A stretch of 64,000 nucleotides of DNA, taken from positions 1 through 64,000 of IMG/VR virus record IMGVR_UViG_3300021425_000027, one strand, 5' to 3'. The notes under the pieces were generated by a model. The model saw only the letters and a program-made list of their open reading frames with translations. It did not search any database and was not told where the DNA came from. Shown here piece after piece: positions 24,108-32,575 of this stretch; position 1 is the first letter of the stretch, and the number at the start of each line of letters is the position of its first letter. The position numbers and the translations under genes were made by a program. The DNA is from a virus.

Positions 24108-24857
24108 ATGGAAACAACTATTAACAAAATTGACGGTTATGAATTAAGTTCATTCGTTCGCAAGCTATTACCAATTGACAAATTTATTTTTATGAAAATT
24201 TCAAAGGAAGGTACGGTATCTTCTGTTTATTTTCCTGAAAGAGATGCTGTTAAATTAGTCAACACACCAACGACTGATATGTTTGATGCTGATATTGAAA
24301 ACCCAGTTAAAGTAAGCTTTTATAACGGTACTAAAGTTATCGATGCATTAAGCCATTTTAATGGAGATGTAAAGGGTCGCATTAAATATACAGAATATGA
24401 AGGTGAATACATGGCAAGTGATTTTATTTTAGAAAACGATGATCTTCAAATTAACCTTGCTTGTACTGATCCATCTCTTTCGTTCATGGAGATGAGCAAG
24501 GAAGAAACTGATAGAGCCTTTAATACAAATGAAAAAATGTTTGAATTTGATCTATTAACAACGCATGTAGATAAAATGAAATCATTATTTAATTTGGATA
24601 AAGATGAGGATATCTTTACTTTGTACATTGGAGAAAAGGGCATTAATATTAAAGGTACATCATATGATGCTACACTGTGCCACAGTTATGATTCTAATGT
24701 TGATGCTGGAGAAAAGGTTATAATTTACAAAAAATACATTAATCTTTTAGATAAAGAAAATTACAAAGTAAGTGTATGTGGAAACAAGGTTGTATTCAAA
24801 TCATTGGATACTAACACCCATCTTACCGTAGCAGTTGCAATTACTGATGAAGACTAA
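24108..24857 (+). CDS. gp45: Sliding clamp (gp45-like DNA polymerase processivity factor)
   Basis: 249 residues, close to T4 gp45 (228). No catalytic motif is expected; the assignment rests on a beta-rich, acidic sequence with the gp45-like opening (a short helix 'LSSFVRKLLPID' then alternating strands), internal two-fold similarity in strand pattern, and position directly before the C-terminal polymerase gene. The partner clamp loader is at 46664. It would ring DNA as a trimer and tether polymerase, and in T4 also couple late transcription through gp33/gp55. Confidence 0.65.
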   Translation: METTINKIDGYELSSFVRKLLPIDKFIFMKISKEGTVSSVYFPERDAVKLVNTPTTDMFDADIENPVKVSFYNGTKVIDALSHFNGDVKGRIKYTEYEGEYMASDFILENDDLQINLACTDPSLSFMEMSKEETDRAFNTNEKMFEFDLLTTHVDKMKSLFNLDKDEDIFTLYIGEKGINIKGTSYDATLCHSYDSNVDAGEKVIIYKKYINLLDKENYKVSVCGNKVVFKSLDTNTHLTVAVAITDED

Positions 24858-24863
24858 TTAATA

Positions 24864-24890
24864 GGGGCGCTTCGGCGCCCTTATACTTTT
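24864..24890 (+). terminator. Terminator with GGGCGC-TTCG-GCGCCC hairpin
   Basis: Perfect 6-bp GC stem extended by two weaker pairs, TTCG loop, followed by a T-rich stretch (TTATACTTTT). It isolates the clamp from the polymerase half downstream, so the C-terminal polymerase fragment may be made from read-through or its own promoter. Confidence 0.75.
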
Positions 24891-24916
24891 AATAAATCTA
24901 ATACACAGAAATAATA

Positions 24917-26035
24917 ATGACAGAAGAATTACAAAACGTAAAAGAAGAGGCTTCAAAATATTACAATTATGAGCAAGCCGTTAAGTTAATGCTTAACTCT
25001 ATTTACGGTGCATTTGGTAATCCTTACTTTTATTTCTTTAATGTTGATATAGCAGAAACTATTACTCTTCAAGGTAAAGATGCAATCTTATACACTGAGC
25101 AATTAATTAATAAGTACTTTAAGGAATTTTGGCATAAGGATTTGCCTGCTCATGCTGCTATGGGCATTACTGTAACTGGTAAAATTGAAAAACCTGTAGG
25201 TATTTACATTGATACAGATTCTGTTTATGTTAAATTTGATGAGGTAATTCAAAAGGCCGAAGGCTGGGATGGTGATGAAAAGGAATTTATACTTAAGCTC
25301 TACAAGGTTAGGCTAAATGATTACATTGAAAAGATTTTACAAAAATATGCTGATGATAATAATGCAGAAAACTTCTTATCATTTGAGTTAGAAAGTATTG
25401 CTAAAAATGCAATATGGTTAGCCAAGAAAAAGTATATGCAAAATATTGTTTGGAAAGATCCAGATATTCATTATGACGACCTTTCTAAAATTAGTTCAAA
25501 AGGCTTTGAAATTATTCAATCATCAACTCCTATTTTTGCTAGAGAAAAACTCAAAGAATTGCTAACTTACATTTTTTCTGTTAAAGAATTAGATATGGGC
25601 GCCTTTGCATCTTTACTTAAAGATGTTAAAAGACAATTTAGATTAGCAAACGTTGACCAGATAAGCTTTTCACGAAAGGTAAATAATTATCAAAAATATA
25701 TTGTTAATGATTATGATGCATTTGAAATTGCATCAAAATGCCCAATTGGAGTAAGATCTGCAGGTTATCATAATTATCTTTTAAATAATTCAGGTCTTAA
25801 AGGAAAGTACCAACCATTAGGAAATGGTGAAAAATGTAAAATGTATTTTTCTGAAGACAAATCATGTGATGTATTTGCATATGCACCTGGAGATTATCCG
25901 TATGAGTTTGCACCGAAAATAGATTATGATAGACAATTTGAAAAAACTATATTGGATCCAATAAACCGGGTCGTGACAGCAATGGGATTTAAATCATTTA
26001 ATAGAAATTTGATTTACACCACAAGCTTATTTTAA
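24917..26035 (+). CDS. gp43B: DNA polymerase family B, C-terminal half (split gp43)
   Basis: 372 residues. It begins in the fingers (NYEQAVKLMLNSIYGAFGN, motif B with the template/dNTP-binding Lys and Tyr), then palm motif C IYIDTDSVYVKF near residue 97, AKKKYMQNIVW, and the thumb. Its C-terminus (MGFKSFNRNLIYTTSLF) resembles the clamp-binding tail of T4 gp43. Motif A and the exonuclease are missing and are encoded at 6646-8055. Neither half can be active alone. The clamp gene lies just upstream. Confidence 0.93.
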   Translation: MTEELQNVKEEASKYYNYEQAVKLMLNSIYGAFGNPYFYFFNVDIAETITLQGKDAILYTEQLINKYFKEFWHKDLPAHAAMGITVTGKIEKPVGIYIDTDSVYVKFDEVIQKAEGWDGDEKEFILKLYKVRLNDYIEKILQKYADDNNAENFLSFELESIAKNAIWLAKKKYMQNIVWKDPDIHYDDLSKISSKGFEIIQSSTPIFAREKLKELLTYIFSVKELDMGAFASLLKDVKRQFRLANVDQISFSRKVNNYQKYIVNDYDAFEIASKCPIGVRSAGYHNYLLNNSGLKGKYQPLGNGEKCKMYFSEDKSCDVFAYAPGDYPYEFAPKIDYDRQFEKTILDPINRVVTAMGFKSFNRNLIYTTSLF

Positions 26036-26050
26036 AAATAAAAAACATTT

Positions 26051-27214
26051 ATGAAAAACACTAATTTTAGAATTCACGTATTAGGACTTCCTCATACAAT
26101 TACAAATGAAGATTTTGTTGCTTGTGCATATACGCAGAAGGCATGGAAATTTTGTAAAATGATGGCGGGTAGAGGGCATCATATAATTCACTATGGTCAT
26201 GAGGAATCAGATACTATGGCCGATGAAAATGTTACTGTCATAACAAACGAGGTTTGGGATAGGGTATACGGAACTCATGATTATAAAAGTAAATGGTTTA
26301 CTTATGATGTAAATGACGAAGCTTATCAAACCTTTTACAAAAATGCTATTGAAGAAATTGGGAAGAGGAAACAGCCTAATGATATTATTTTACCTTTTTG
26401 GGGGAGTGGTGTAAGACCTATCTGTGATGCTCATAATGACTTACTGATTATTGAGCCAGGTATAGGATATGCAGGTGGTCATTGGGCACCCTTTAAAATA
26501 TTTGAATCTTATGCAATTTATCATGCATATTGCGGCTTACATAATGTAGGTACGTGTGCACAGAAGAACTATGATATAGTAATACCTAATTATTTTGATT
26601 TAGATCAATTCGAATATAAGGAAGAAAAGGAAGACTACTTTTTATTCTTAGGTAGAGTTTATGTAGGAAAGGGTATTCATATAGCAATACAAGCATGTGA
26701 AGCGGCTGGTGTTAAATTAAAGGTTGCTGGTCAACTTGACCCTTCGTATGAAAACTATGAATGGCCAGAACATGTTGAATTTGTAGGATATGCTGGCGTT
26801 GAGGAAAGAAAGGAATTAATGAAAAATGCAAAAGGTTCATTTCTTGCTTCACAATATTTAGAACCTTTTGGCGGTGTTCAAATAGAAAATCTATTAGCAG
26901 GGACTCCAACTATTTCTTCTGATTGGGGAGCATTTACCGAAAATAACATTGAAGGCGTTACAGGATATCGGTGTAGAACATTTGAAGATTATGTGAGAGC
27001 AATTAATAATATTCAAAACGGTAAGATATCATCAAAGGATTGTAGAAAGCATGGTGAGAAATTTTCATTAGAGGCAATTGCACCTATGTATGAAGACTTC
27101 TTTAGAAAAGTATCAGACATTACTAAGGGTGAAGGCTGGTATGAAATATGGGATGAGTCATTATATTCTGAAGATTATCTTAATAGTAAAAAAAAACTAG
27201 CACCAAAGAAGTAA
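26051..27214 (+). CDS. Glycosyltransferase family 4-like protein
   Basis: 387 residues, GT-B fold. FLFLGRVYVGKGIHIAIQACEAA marks the start of the donor-binding domain near residue 195. LASQYLEPFGGVQIENLLAGTPTISSDWG is the EX7E-type nucleotide-sugar site. The protein ends in a lysine-rich tail immediately after a run of nine A. A second GT-like frame follows in the -1 register with no start codon, so the two may form one 700-residue tandem glycosyltransferase through frameshifting. Confidence 0.85.
   Translation: MKNTNFRIHVLGLPHTITNEDFVACAYTQKAWKFCKMMAGRGHHIIHYGHEESDTMADENVTVITNEVWDRVYGTHDYKSKWFTYDVNDEAYQTFYKNAIEEIGKRKQPNDIILPFWGSGVRPICDAHNDLLIIEPGIGYAGGHWAPFKIFESYAIYHAYCGLHNVGTCAQKNYDIVIPNYFDLDQFEYKEEKEDYFLFLGRVYVGKGIHIAIQACEAAGVKLKVAGQLDPSYENYEWPEHVEFVGYAGVEERKELMKNAKGSFLASQYLEPFGGVQIENLLAGTPTISSDWGAFTENNIEGVTGYRCRTFEDYVRAINNIQNGKISSKDCRKHGEKFSLEAIAPMYEDFFRKVSDITKGEGWYEIWDESLYSEDYLNSKKKLAPKK
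27188..27196 (+). other. Candidate -1 frameshift / polymerase slippage site (A9 run)
   Basis: Nine A in the reading AGT AAA AAA AAA CTA near the end of the upstream glycosyltransferase. Slipping back one base, or adding one A to the transcript, moves ribosomes into the frame open from 27190 to 28131. AACCTAAGGTT, 25 bases downstream, could form a weak hairpin. An assembly error in the homopolymer would look the same. Confidence 0.55.
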
Positions 27215-28131
27215 ATAAAAAACCTAAGGTTGCCTTTTGGACAGAAGGTGGCTGGGCATTAGGTCTTATTTATAAATCTTTACAAAAACTACTTTCTCAT
27301 AAATTTAATATAGATTTTTATGATTGGGGTAAGCCTGGAGATAATATAGAATTTTTTACTAATGAAAAGTGGAAAGATTACGATATTATAGCAGGAAACT
27401 CTGCTCTTAATTGGATGGCAGAAGAAGCCGGTTGGATGAAGTCAACTCCACAAGAATTTTTAAATAAAATGGCTATAACAATATGGGCCAAGCCAAATCC
27501 TGATGACCCGCATTTTAATGTTAAATTAAAATACTATGATGGGCCAATTTTTTCTTCACCTACACCTGAAATTGCAGAAAAGGTAAAATGCGATTTCGGT
27601 ATAGATACAGATATTGTTAAGACTGGTAAAATACCAAGCATGTTTAAACCTATTAAAGAAGTTAAAAATATTAAAACTTTAGGTATGAATGGGCGGCCGT
27701 TTACTAATCCGCACTGGGATGCAGTTAAAAGACCAGAGCTTCTTAATGAAATTGCAGAACTTTCGGATTGTAAAACTGAATTTATTTGTAATAGTAAAGA
27801 AACTGGAAGTAGAATATACAAGGACATCGATATGTATGTCTGTACATCTGTGCATGATGCAGGGCCTGCTGGTATAGTAGAATGTGCATTTGGAAAAATC
27901 CCAGTTATCTCTACTCCAACTGGGTATGGTAATGTGATTAAGTCAATTAAAACTTTTGAAACGGCAGAAGAAGCTGCTGCCATTATTAAGGAATTAAATA
28001 GTTCACCTGATCTTTTAGAAAAATATGTTAACGAGGTTTATGAAGAAGTTCTTAGAGAATACGACATAACAAAAAATGCAATAGAGTATTGGATTCCTTT
28101 CTTTGAGAAAAGGTTAAATTTAAACAAATAA
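27190..28131 (+). CDS. Glycosyltransferase-like protein without a start codon, probable frameshift extension
   Basis: The frame is open from 27190. The first in-frame ATG is 27415, but the stretch before it reads as real protein (KPKVAFWTEGGWALGLIY, a typical GT-B first strand), so starting at 27415 would remove the N-terminal domain. No ATG, GTG or TTG lies between 27190 and 27415. The C-terminal domain contains DMYVCTSVHDAGPAGIVECAFGKIPVIS, the EX7E-like donor site. Best explained as the second half of a fusion with the preceding gene, joined at the A9 run. Confidence 0.65.
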   Translation, partial: KKTSTKEVNKKPKVAFWTEGGWALGLIYKSLQKLLSHKFNIDFYDWGKPGDNIEFFTNEKWKDYDIIAGNSALNWMAEEAGWMKSTPQEFLNKMAITIWAKPNPDDPHFNVKLKYYDGPIFSSPTPEIAEKVKCDFGIDTDIVKTGKIPSMFKPIKEVKNIKTLGMNGRPFTNPHWDAVKRPELLNEIAELSDCKTEFICNSKETGSRIYKDIDMYVCTSVHDAGPAGIVECAFGKIPVISTPTGYGNVIKSIKTFETAEEAAAIIKELNSSPDLLEKYVNEVYEEVLREYDITKNAIEYWIPFFEKRLNLNK

Positions 28132-28148
28132 ACAAACCTCATATCATC

Positions 28149-28160
28149 TATATAATAATA
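28149..28160 (+). promoter_or_regulatory. Promoter-like box TATATAATAATA before uvsX
   Basis: Lies 14 bases before the uvsX start. Same string as at 16311-16322. No clear -35 element upstream. Confidence 0.4.
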
Positions 28161-28174
28161 AAATAAAACTTAAT

Positions 28175-29371
28175 ATGGCAAAAGAATTTTCATTCGCAGA
28201 TTTAAACAAAGAAATGTCAAAACACTCTACATACGGAGAGACATTAGACAAATCTACTATTTCAGAAATAGATCATTATATTCCAACAGGAAATTTTCAT
28301 CTTAATGCATGCTTAACAGGTTCTCTGTTTGGTGGTTACCCTAACAACAGAGCAGTTGCATTAGCAGGCCCTTCCGGTACTGGTAAAACTTATCTTATTC
28401 TTAATGCAATTAAACAGGCGCAAGCACAAGGCTACAGTATCGTATTTTATGATTCAGAAAATGCTGTAGATAAAACATTAGTTGAAAAGTTTGGTATTGA
28501 TCCAACAAAATTCCGCTATGAGCCATGTAATACTGTTCAAGAATTTAGAACTTCGGTAACTGCAATTACTGATGTACTAATTGAACAGAAGGCAAAAGGT
28601 ATTACTTTACCTAAAATTATGGTAGTTTTAGATTCTGCAGGTAATTTAGCAACACAGAAAGAAATCGATGATGCTAAAACTGGAAGTAGTAAAGCTGATA
28701 TGACAAGAGCTAAATTGCTAAAATCTACATTCAGAATTATTATGACACAATTTGGTATCTGCAAAATACCTTTCTTATTTACTAACCATACCTACCAAAC
28801 GCAAGATTTGTTTTCAAGACAAGTTGGTGGGGGTGGAACTGGCCCTGAATATGCTGCATCCATTATCCTATTTTTAGGTAAAGCAAAACTTAAAGAAGGT
28901 ATTGAACAAACCGGTATTATTGTAACTGCAAAACCTAATAAAAACAGATTTGCAAAACCAACAAATATTAAATTTCATATTTCCTTTAATAAAGGTATGA
29001 ATCCTTACATCGGATTAGAAGAATATATTAGTTGGGATACATGTGGTATCGAAAGAGGAAGGTTTATTAATGCAAATGCATATAACAAATTAACTGATCC
29101 TGGTAAGGCTGAATGCAGAGAACATACTTATGAAAAAGAAGGTAAAGAAGTAACAGTGTATTTCCAACCTGCTGCAACTGCTCGTAAAATTTGTGTAGCT
29201 CATCTTAATGATACAGTAGATCTTAATCAACTATTTACTCCTACTGTTATGACTGATAGTGTACTTAAGAAGTTGGAACCTATTGTTTCTGCTAAATTTA
29301 AGTACGGTGAAGAAATTGATGTTGAAGATTTAACTGAAATGCTAGAAGGTGATGCTGAAGAAAAATCTTAA
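28175..29371 (+). CDS. uvsX: UvsX/RecA-like recombinase
   Basis: 398 residues. Walker A is GPSGTGKT at residues 65-72; IVFYDSENAVD and the Walker B strand IMVVLDSAGN follow, then a DNA-binding loop region (FTNHTYQTQDLFSRQVGGGGTGPEYAAS). This is the order found in T4 UvsX. It would form filaments on single-stranded DNA for strand exchange and recombination-dependent replication with gp46/gp47. It overlaps the next gene by 20 bases. Confidence 0.92.
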   Translation: MAKEFSFADLNKEMSKHSTYGETLDKSTISEIDHYIPTGNFHLNACLTGSLFGGYPNNRAVALAGPSGTGKTYLILNAIKQAQAQGYSIVFYDSENAVDKTLVEKFGIDPTKFRYEPCNTVQEFRTSVTAITDVLIEQKAKGITLPKIMVVLDSAGNLATQKEIDDAKTGSSKADMTRAKLLKSTFRIIMTQFGICKIPFLFTNHTYQTQDLFSRQVGGGGTGPEYAASIILFLGKAKLKEGIEQTGIIVTAKPNKNRFAKPTNIKFHISFNKGMNPYIGLEEYISWDTCGIERGRFINANAYNKLTDPGKAECREHTYEKEGKEVTVYFQPAATARKICVAHLNDTVDLNQLFTPTVMTDSVLKKLEPIVSAKFKYGEEIDVEDLTEMLEGDAEEKS

Positions 29372-29651
29372 TACCGCAAAACTTAAAGTAAAGCACGTAC
29401 TAGGAAATCATACATCATTACCAAACTATCCTGATGCTGAGGATATTACTTATGAGCTAATTCGTGATTATTGTGGTAAAGTAGCAAAAGAGATTAAATT
29501 TACTAATGTTTCTTTACAAAAAAAGTACAGCCTTTCGGATGAGAAGACTAATGAAATAATTATGCAGCTCAGAAATAGTAAAGTAATTAAAGTATCATTA
29601 TCTAATTCTGCTTACACTACTTACGAAGTTATTAAAAACCCTTACGAATAA
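29352..29651 (+). CDS. Small protein with possible winged-helix domain
   Basis: 99 residues from ATG 29352 (GTG 29349 is an alternative). The C-terminal half (VSLQKKYSLSDEKTNEIIMQLRNSKVIKVSLSNSAYTTYEV) has the helix-turn-helix plus beta-hairpin pattern of winged-helix domains. Lies between uvsX and the replicative helicase, overlapping uvsX, so a replication-related DNA-binding role is plausible. Not recognised as a T4 homologue. Confidence 0.6.
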   Translation: MLKKNLNTAKLKVKHVLGNHTSLPNYPDAEDITYELIRDYCGKVAKEIKFTNVSLQKKYSLSDEKTNEIIMQLRNSKVIKVSLSNSAYTTYEVIKNPYE

Positions 29652-29686
29652 ACTATTAAGGTTTATTCCATATAAAAATAAACAAT

Positions 29687-30970
29687 ATGAAATCCAGTAC
29701 AGATCACGAAAAGATATTTTTTAATTATTTTCTAAAGAAGCCACATTATCTAAAAAGTACTGGCCCTGGTTTTTTCTCTAACAGTGATTTAGATCATATA
29801 GCTAAGTTATCTAAAAAGTTTTATACAGATTTTGGTGAAAGCCCATCAAGAGAGCAAATGAAAGCTCTTATCAAGGATGATCCTAATGAAATACCAGAAA
29901 ACATTGTATCAAGTATTTATGATATTAACATAAATGAATATGATCAAGACTGGTTAAAGAGAACAGGTGAAGCTTGGGTAAAGTGGAAACATTTTGATAA
30001 GCAATTAATTAGAACCATTGAATATGTAAAAACACAAGACGTTTCGCCTGAAAATGTTGAAGATGTTGTTACACGTGCTATTGGTATGATCTCTACCGAC
30101 GGTTCTCTTAATTTTGATACTGATATAGGTTTGGACTTTTTTAAACCAGAAGATCATATACAGAGAACTTCAAAAAAGATAGAAACTGGGTGGACGTTTA
30201 TTGATAATGTTTCAGGTGGAGGTTATGATACTAAATCTCTTATTGTTTATGCAGGTGAACAAAACATTGGTAAATCAATATGGTTAGCAAACGATGCGGC
30301 TAACTTTGTTAGGATGGGTCATAATGTTGTTTTTATTACCGCAGAGATGTCAGCACAAAAGGTTCTTAAAAGAATAGGTTCAAACTTATTAAGCATCCCA
30401 ATGCCGCAATATGACGAGAAGACTGGTAATAGGGATTTTATGAAAAGAAAATTAGAAAGGATATCTCGAGGCCTATTACCACCAGGTAAGCTTTTTGTAA
30501 AAGAAATGCCAACTTCACAAGGTACTGTTTTAGATATAGAAGCTTATTTAAAGGATTTGGAAGAAGCCCAAGATCATAAAGTAAATGTATTAGTTGTTGA
30601 TTACATTAACATTCTTGCAAATTACAGGAATCCTAATACGGAAAATACTTATATGAAAATTAAGCAGATTGCCGAAGATCTTCGTGCGTTAGCGGTTAAG
30701 AGAGATATGTTGGTTATTTCAGCAACTCAAATTAATCGTGGTGCGTGGGATGCAACTGAAGTAAGAATGGAAAACATTGCAGAATCTGCAGGTCTTGCGC
30801 ATACAGCAGATGTTATGTATGCTCTTATTCAAGATTCAATGATGCATGCAAATCGTGAATATTGGTTAAAGGTATTAAAAATTAGAGATGGGCAAGGTAA
30901 AGGTACTCGATGTAGGTTTAATATTGATTATGAACACATGAGACTTACTGAAACTGATGACATAAATTAA
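29687..30970 (+). CDS. gp41: Replicative DNA helicase (gp41/DnaB-like)
   Basis: 427 residues. The C-terminal RecA-like domain starts at IETGWTFIDNVSGGGYDTKSL; Walker A is GEQNIGKS, VVFITAEMS follows, Walker B is NVLVVDYINIL, and ISATQINRGAW is motif H4-like. This is the DnaB/gp41 family pattern. The hexamer would unwind DNA 5'-3' ahead of the split polymerase. I see no separate primase (gp61) or loader (gp59) in this window. A CATATAAAAATAAAC string precedes it. Confidence 0.92.
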   Translation: MKSSTDHEKIFFNYFLKKPHYLKSTGPGFFSNSDLDHIAKLSKKFYTDFGESPSREQMKALIKDDPNEIPENIVSSIYDININEYDQDWLKRTGEAWVKWKHFDKQLIRTIEYVKTQDVSPENVEDVVTRAIGMISTDGSLNFDTDIGLDFFKPEDHIQRTSKKIETGWTFIDNVSGGGYDTKSLIVYAGEQNIGKSIWLANDAANFVRMGHNVVFITAEMSAQKVLKRIGSNLLSIPMPQYDEKTGNRDFMKRKLERISRGLLPPGKLFVKEMPTSQGTVLDIEAYLKDLEEAQDHKVNVLVVDYINILANYRNPNTENTYMKIKQIAEDLRALAVKRDMLVISATQINRGAWDATEVRMENIAESAGLAHTADVMYALIQDSMMHANREYWLKVLKIRDGQGKGTRCRFNIDYEHMRLTETDDIN

Positions 30971-30990
30971 AAATAGAAAAACAAAATATT

Positions 30991-31488
30991 ATGTGGGGTA
31001 AAAAGAAAAAACCAAAATTAGATGAGAATGGTAATGAAATCAAACCAACATTAGCAGACAAAGATAAAATCTTTAATAATACCTATGGTGAGCAAGATAT
31101 AACTGAAAATAAAGTTAACTTTACAGTCTCTTCTTCATATTTGGATAACATGGATCCAGATGATAAAATGCATTATGAGCTTTTAATTAAAAAAATTGAT
31201 CAGATTATTAAAGGCAGTGAGTATGAACATTTAAATGAAGCAACGCCTGATGGTGTTATTAAAAAATTAAACAAGGTACAAATTAATCGGGTTTACTCTC
31301 ATATTATAGAAAAGATAGGTGATGGGTATACAAGGGTAGATTTATTTAGTGTTATATCAGATTATTTTGATGTATTCCCTAATAAGTTTTACAATTCACT
31401 TTCTAATAAATTTAAGGATGAACTTATTAAAGAGTTGGATGATAAGTATAATATCCTAGAAAAAAGAAAAATCAGAAAATTATTTTAA
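30991..31488 (+). CDS. Hypothetical protein between helicase and gp47
   Basis: 165 residues, with a basic Lys-rich N-terminus (MWGKKKKPK) and helical, charged middle and C-terminal parts. It begins 20 bases after the helicase and ends one base before gp47. I do not recognise it. The position within a replication/recombination run suggests an accessory DNA-metabolism role, but there is no motif to support it. Confidence 0.65.
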   Translation: MWGKKKKPKLDENGNEIKPTLADKDKIFNNTYGEQDITENKVNFTVSSSYLDNMDPDDKMHYELLIKKIDQIIKGSEYEHLNEATPDGVIKKLNKVQINRVYSHIIEKIGDGYTRVDLFSVISDYFDVFPNKFYNSLSNKFKDELIKELDDKYNILEKRKIRKLF

Positions 31489-31489
31489 C

Positions 31490-32575
31490 ATGGCAAGAAT
31501 TTGGATGGTTAGCGATTCTCACTTAGGGTGTAGATCAAATTCTGTTTTATGGCTTAATATTATTGAAGATTATTTCTTTAACTTTTTTATCCCTTTAGTT
31601 AAAAAGGAATATAAAGAAGGTGATGTTCTTTATCATTTAGGAGACGTTTTTGATAATCGCCAAAGTATTAATCTAGCGGCGCAAGATTTAGGTATTAGAG
31701 TTTTTGAAGAGCTTTCTAAAATATTTCCGGATATTCATATTATTGTAGGTAATCATGATATTATGAGAAAGAACTCTAATGACATCGCATCTGTAGATTG
31801 TCTCAAGTATATTCCTAATGTTACTGTACATAAAGAACCTAAGATTTTGCAATATGGTGATACTAAATGTTTACTTATGCCATGGCGCAGAGATCATAAA
31901 CATGAAAAGGAAACATTAGATTCAATAAATGAAAATATTGATTATATGTTTTGTCATACCGAAACTAGAGGTGTCCAAACAAGCCCAAGTACAAAACATT
32001 TACACGAAGGAGGTAATGATGTATCAACGTTTAAAAGATTTAAGAGGGTTTACTCTGGTCACATTCACTATAGACAAGATAAACAAAATTTTGTTTTGGT
32101 TGGTAATCCATACCAAATGACAAGATCTGATAGAGGTAATCAGAAAGGTATATACTTACTAGATTTAGAAAATGGAAAGCATCAATTCTTTATGAATAAA
32201 AGGAGTCCTGAATTTATAAGGTATTATATTAATGATATCTTAGAGATGCGTATGGAGGATATAAAGAAAGAAATAAAGGATAATTTTGTAGATGTATTCA
32301 TCCCTTCAAATATACTAGGAAAGTATAATATTAATATGTTCATGGATTATTTGGATGGGATTGCCAGAAAATTAGAACCTAGAATTTATGATGAAGAAAA
32401 TCCTTATGATAGAGAAGATGGAGAAATGTCTGATTTTAATGGAGAACTTAATCTAATGAACATAGCAGCTGAATATATTAATTCTTTGGATTATGAAGAA
32501 GACTTAAAGGACAGACTTAAGACTTCTGTTCAAGAACTATATAAAAGAACCTTATCCCCGAATCATGAAGATTAG
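31490..32575 (+). CDS. gp47: Recombination endonuclease subunit (gp47, SbcD/Mre11-like)
   Basis: 361 residues. The calcineurin-like phosphoesterase motifs appear in order: WMVSDSHLG, YHLGDVFDNR, IIVGNHD, FCHTE, YSGHIHYRQ and VGNPYQM. With gp46 it forms the Mre11-Rad50-type nuclease that processes DNA ends for recombination and host DNA breakdown. It overlaps gp46 by 11 bases, the usual operon arrangement. Confidence 0.93.
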   Translation: MARIWMVSDSHLGCRSNSVLWLNIIEDYFFNFFIPLVKKEYKEGDVLYHLGDVFDNRQSINLAAQDLGIRVFEELSKIFPDIHIIVGNHDIMRKNSNDIASVDCLKYIPNVTVHKEPKILQYGDTKCLLMPWRRDHKHEKETLDSINENIDYMFCHTETRGVQTSPSTKHLHEGGNDVSTFKRFKRVYSGHIHYRQDKQNFVLVGNPYQMTRSDRGNQKGIYLLDLENGKHQFFMNKRSPEFIRYYINDILEMRMEDIKKEIKDNFVDVFIPSNILGKYNINMFMDYLDGIARKLEPRIYDEENPYDREDGEMSDFNGELNLMNIAAEYINSLDYEEDLKDRLKTSVQELYKRTLSPNHED

